Assembly: GCA_012514445.1 (NCBI GenBank)
Contig: JAAZAI010000614.1
Location: 1-5,805 of the forward strand
Origin: Lentisphaerota bacterium
GTDB taxonomy: Bacteria > Verrucomicrobiota > Kiritimatiellia > RFP12 > UBA3636
Direction: 5' to 3'
Length of the DNA stretch: 5,805 nt
In this document: positions 5,651-5,805 of the stretch, one piece after another
Numbering within the stretch: position 1 is the first letter of the stretch
Layout: the number at the start of each line of letters is the position of its first letter
Notes under the pieces: model-generated
Seen by the model: only the letters and a program-made list of their open reading frames with translations
The model's database searches: none
What the model was told of the DNA's origin: nothing
Made by a program: the position numbers and the translations under genes

Positions 5651-5805
5651 CGGAAATCAGCTTCGGGGTACCCGGTCAGTTTCTGGGGTTGCGCGAGTTG
5701 GCGCGGATGCGGCCGTCCTGAATACGTCGAAGGGCCTGCCCTGGGCCTGTCGAAGAGCCTGTCTGTCGCGGGTTGGCTTCGCCATCCCGGTGCGCGCCCA
5801 TCGGC
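5651..5805. other. Right-edge stretch without a recognisable gene
   Basis: No convincing open frame, ribosome binding site or RNA gene is seen between the regulator's promoter and the window end. The only structure noted is the short direct repeat at 5726-5761. A gene starting or ending just beyond the edge cannot be excluded. Confidence 0.5.
5726..5761. repeat. Short interspersed repeat, two GTCGAAGrGCCTG units
   Basis: GTCGAAGGGCCTG (5726-5738) and GTCGAAGAGCCTG (5749-5761) differ at one base and are 23 bp apart, separated by CCCTGGGCCT. Part of a third unit may begin at 5761 (GTC). From memory, the CCTGTCGAAG word next to GCCCTGGGCC resembles an intergenic repeat of the CTTCGACAGGCTCAGGGC type found scattered in many bacterial genomes. 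The internal repetition is read directly; membership of that wider class is recall, not a search. Confidence 0.65.

Overview
This is a GC-rich stretch (AT-richer only around 1440-1570) of Gram-negative type, with strong AAGGAG-type Shine-Dalgarno sites. A large exported clan GH-A glycoside hydrolase beside a GntR/LacI hybrid regulator, a REP-associated transposase remnant, and a beta-rich surface-type protein together suggest a polysaccharide-degrading member of the PVC group (Kiritimatiellota, Lentisphaerota or Verrucomicrobiota). That assignment is inferred from protein style; no marker gene is present.

Layout: (a) 2-466 is the 3' end of a plus-strand gene for a Gly/Ser/Thr-rich, probably surface or secreted protein, followed by a textbook intrinsic terminator (489-522). 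(b) 549-1440 is a REP/RAYT-type zone. It holds REP-like units with a GGGGCC-N-GGCCCC core, including two exact 30-bp copies; a GC-rich stretch with six short palindromes; and the minus-strand C-terminal half of a REP-associated tyrosine transposase. The catalytic half is missing, and the break lies at another copy of the palindromic core. (c) 1445-1616 is an AT-richer regulatory region with a plausible sigma70-type promoter and candidate dyads. (d) 1617-4373 encodes a 918-residue exported three-part glycoside hydrolase with a central TIM barrel. (e) 4394-5536, minus strand, encodes a 380-residue regulator with a GntR winged helix fused to a LacI-type sugar-binding domain. It converges on the hydrolase gene with only 20 bp between the stop codons. 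(f) 5537-5805 holds the regulator's leader and likely promoter, then non-coding sequence with a short interspersed direct repeat.

Working model: the hydrolase attacks a polysaccharide or oligosaccharide outside the cytoplasm, and the regulator senses a released sugar and controls the hydrolase gene and perhaps itself. The substrate, the ligand and the operator cannot be read from the sequence. No wholly new multigene system is evident. The points most worth checking are the family placement of the hydrolase and the decapitated transposase with its REP-like repeats.
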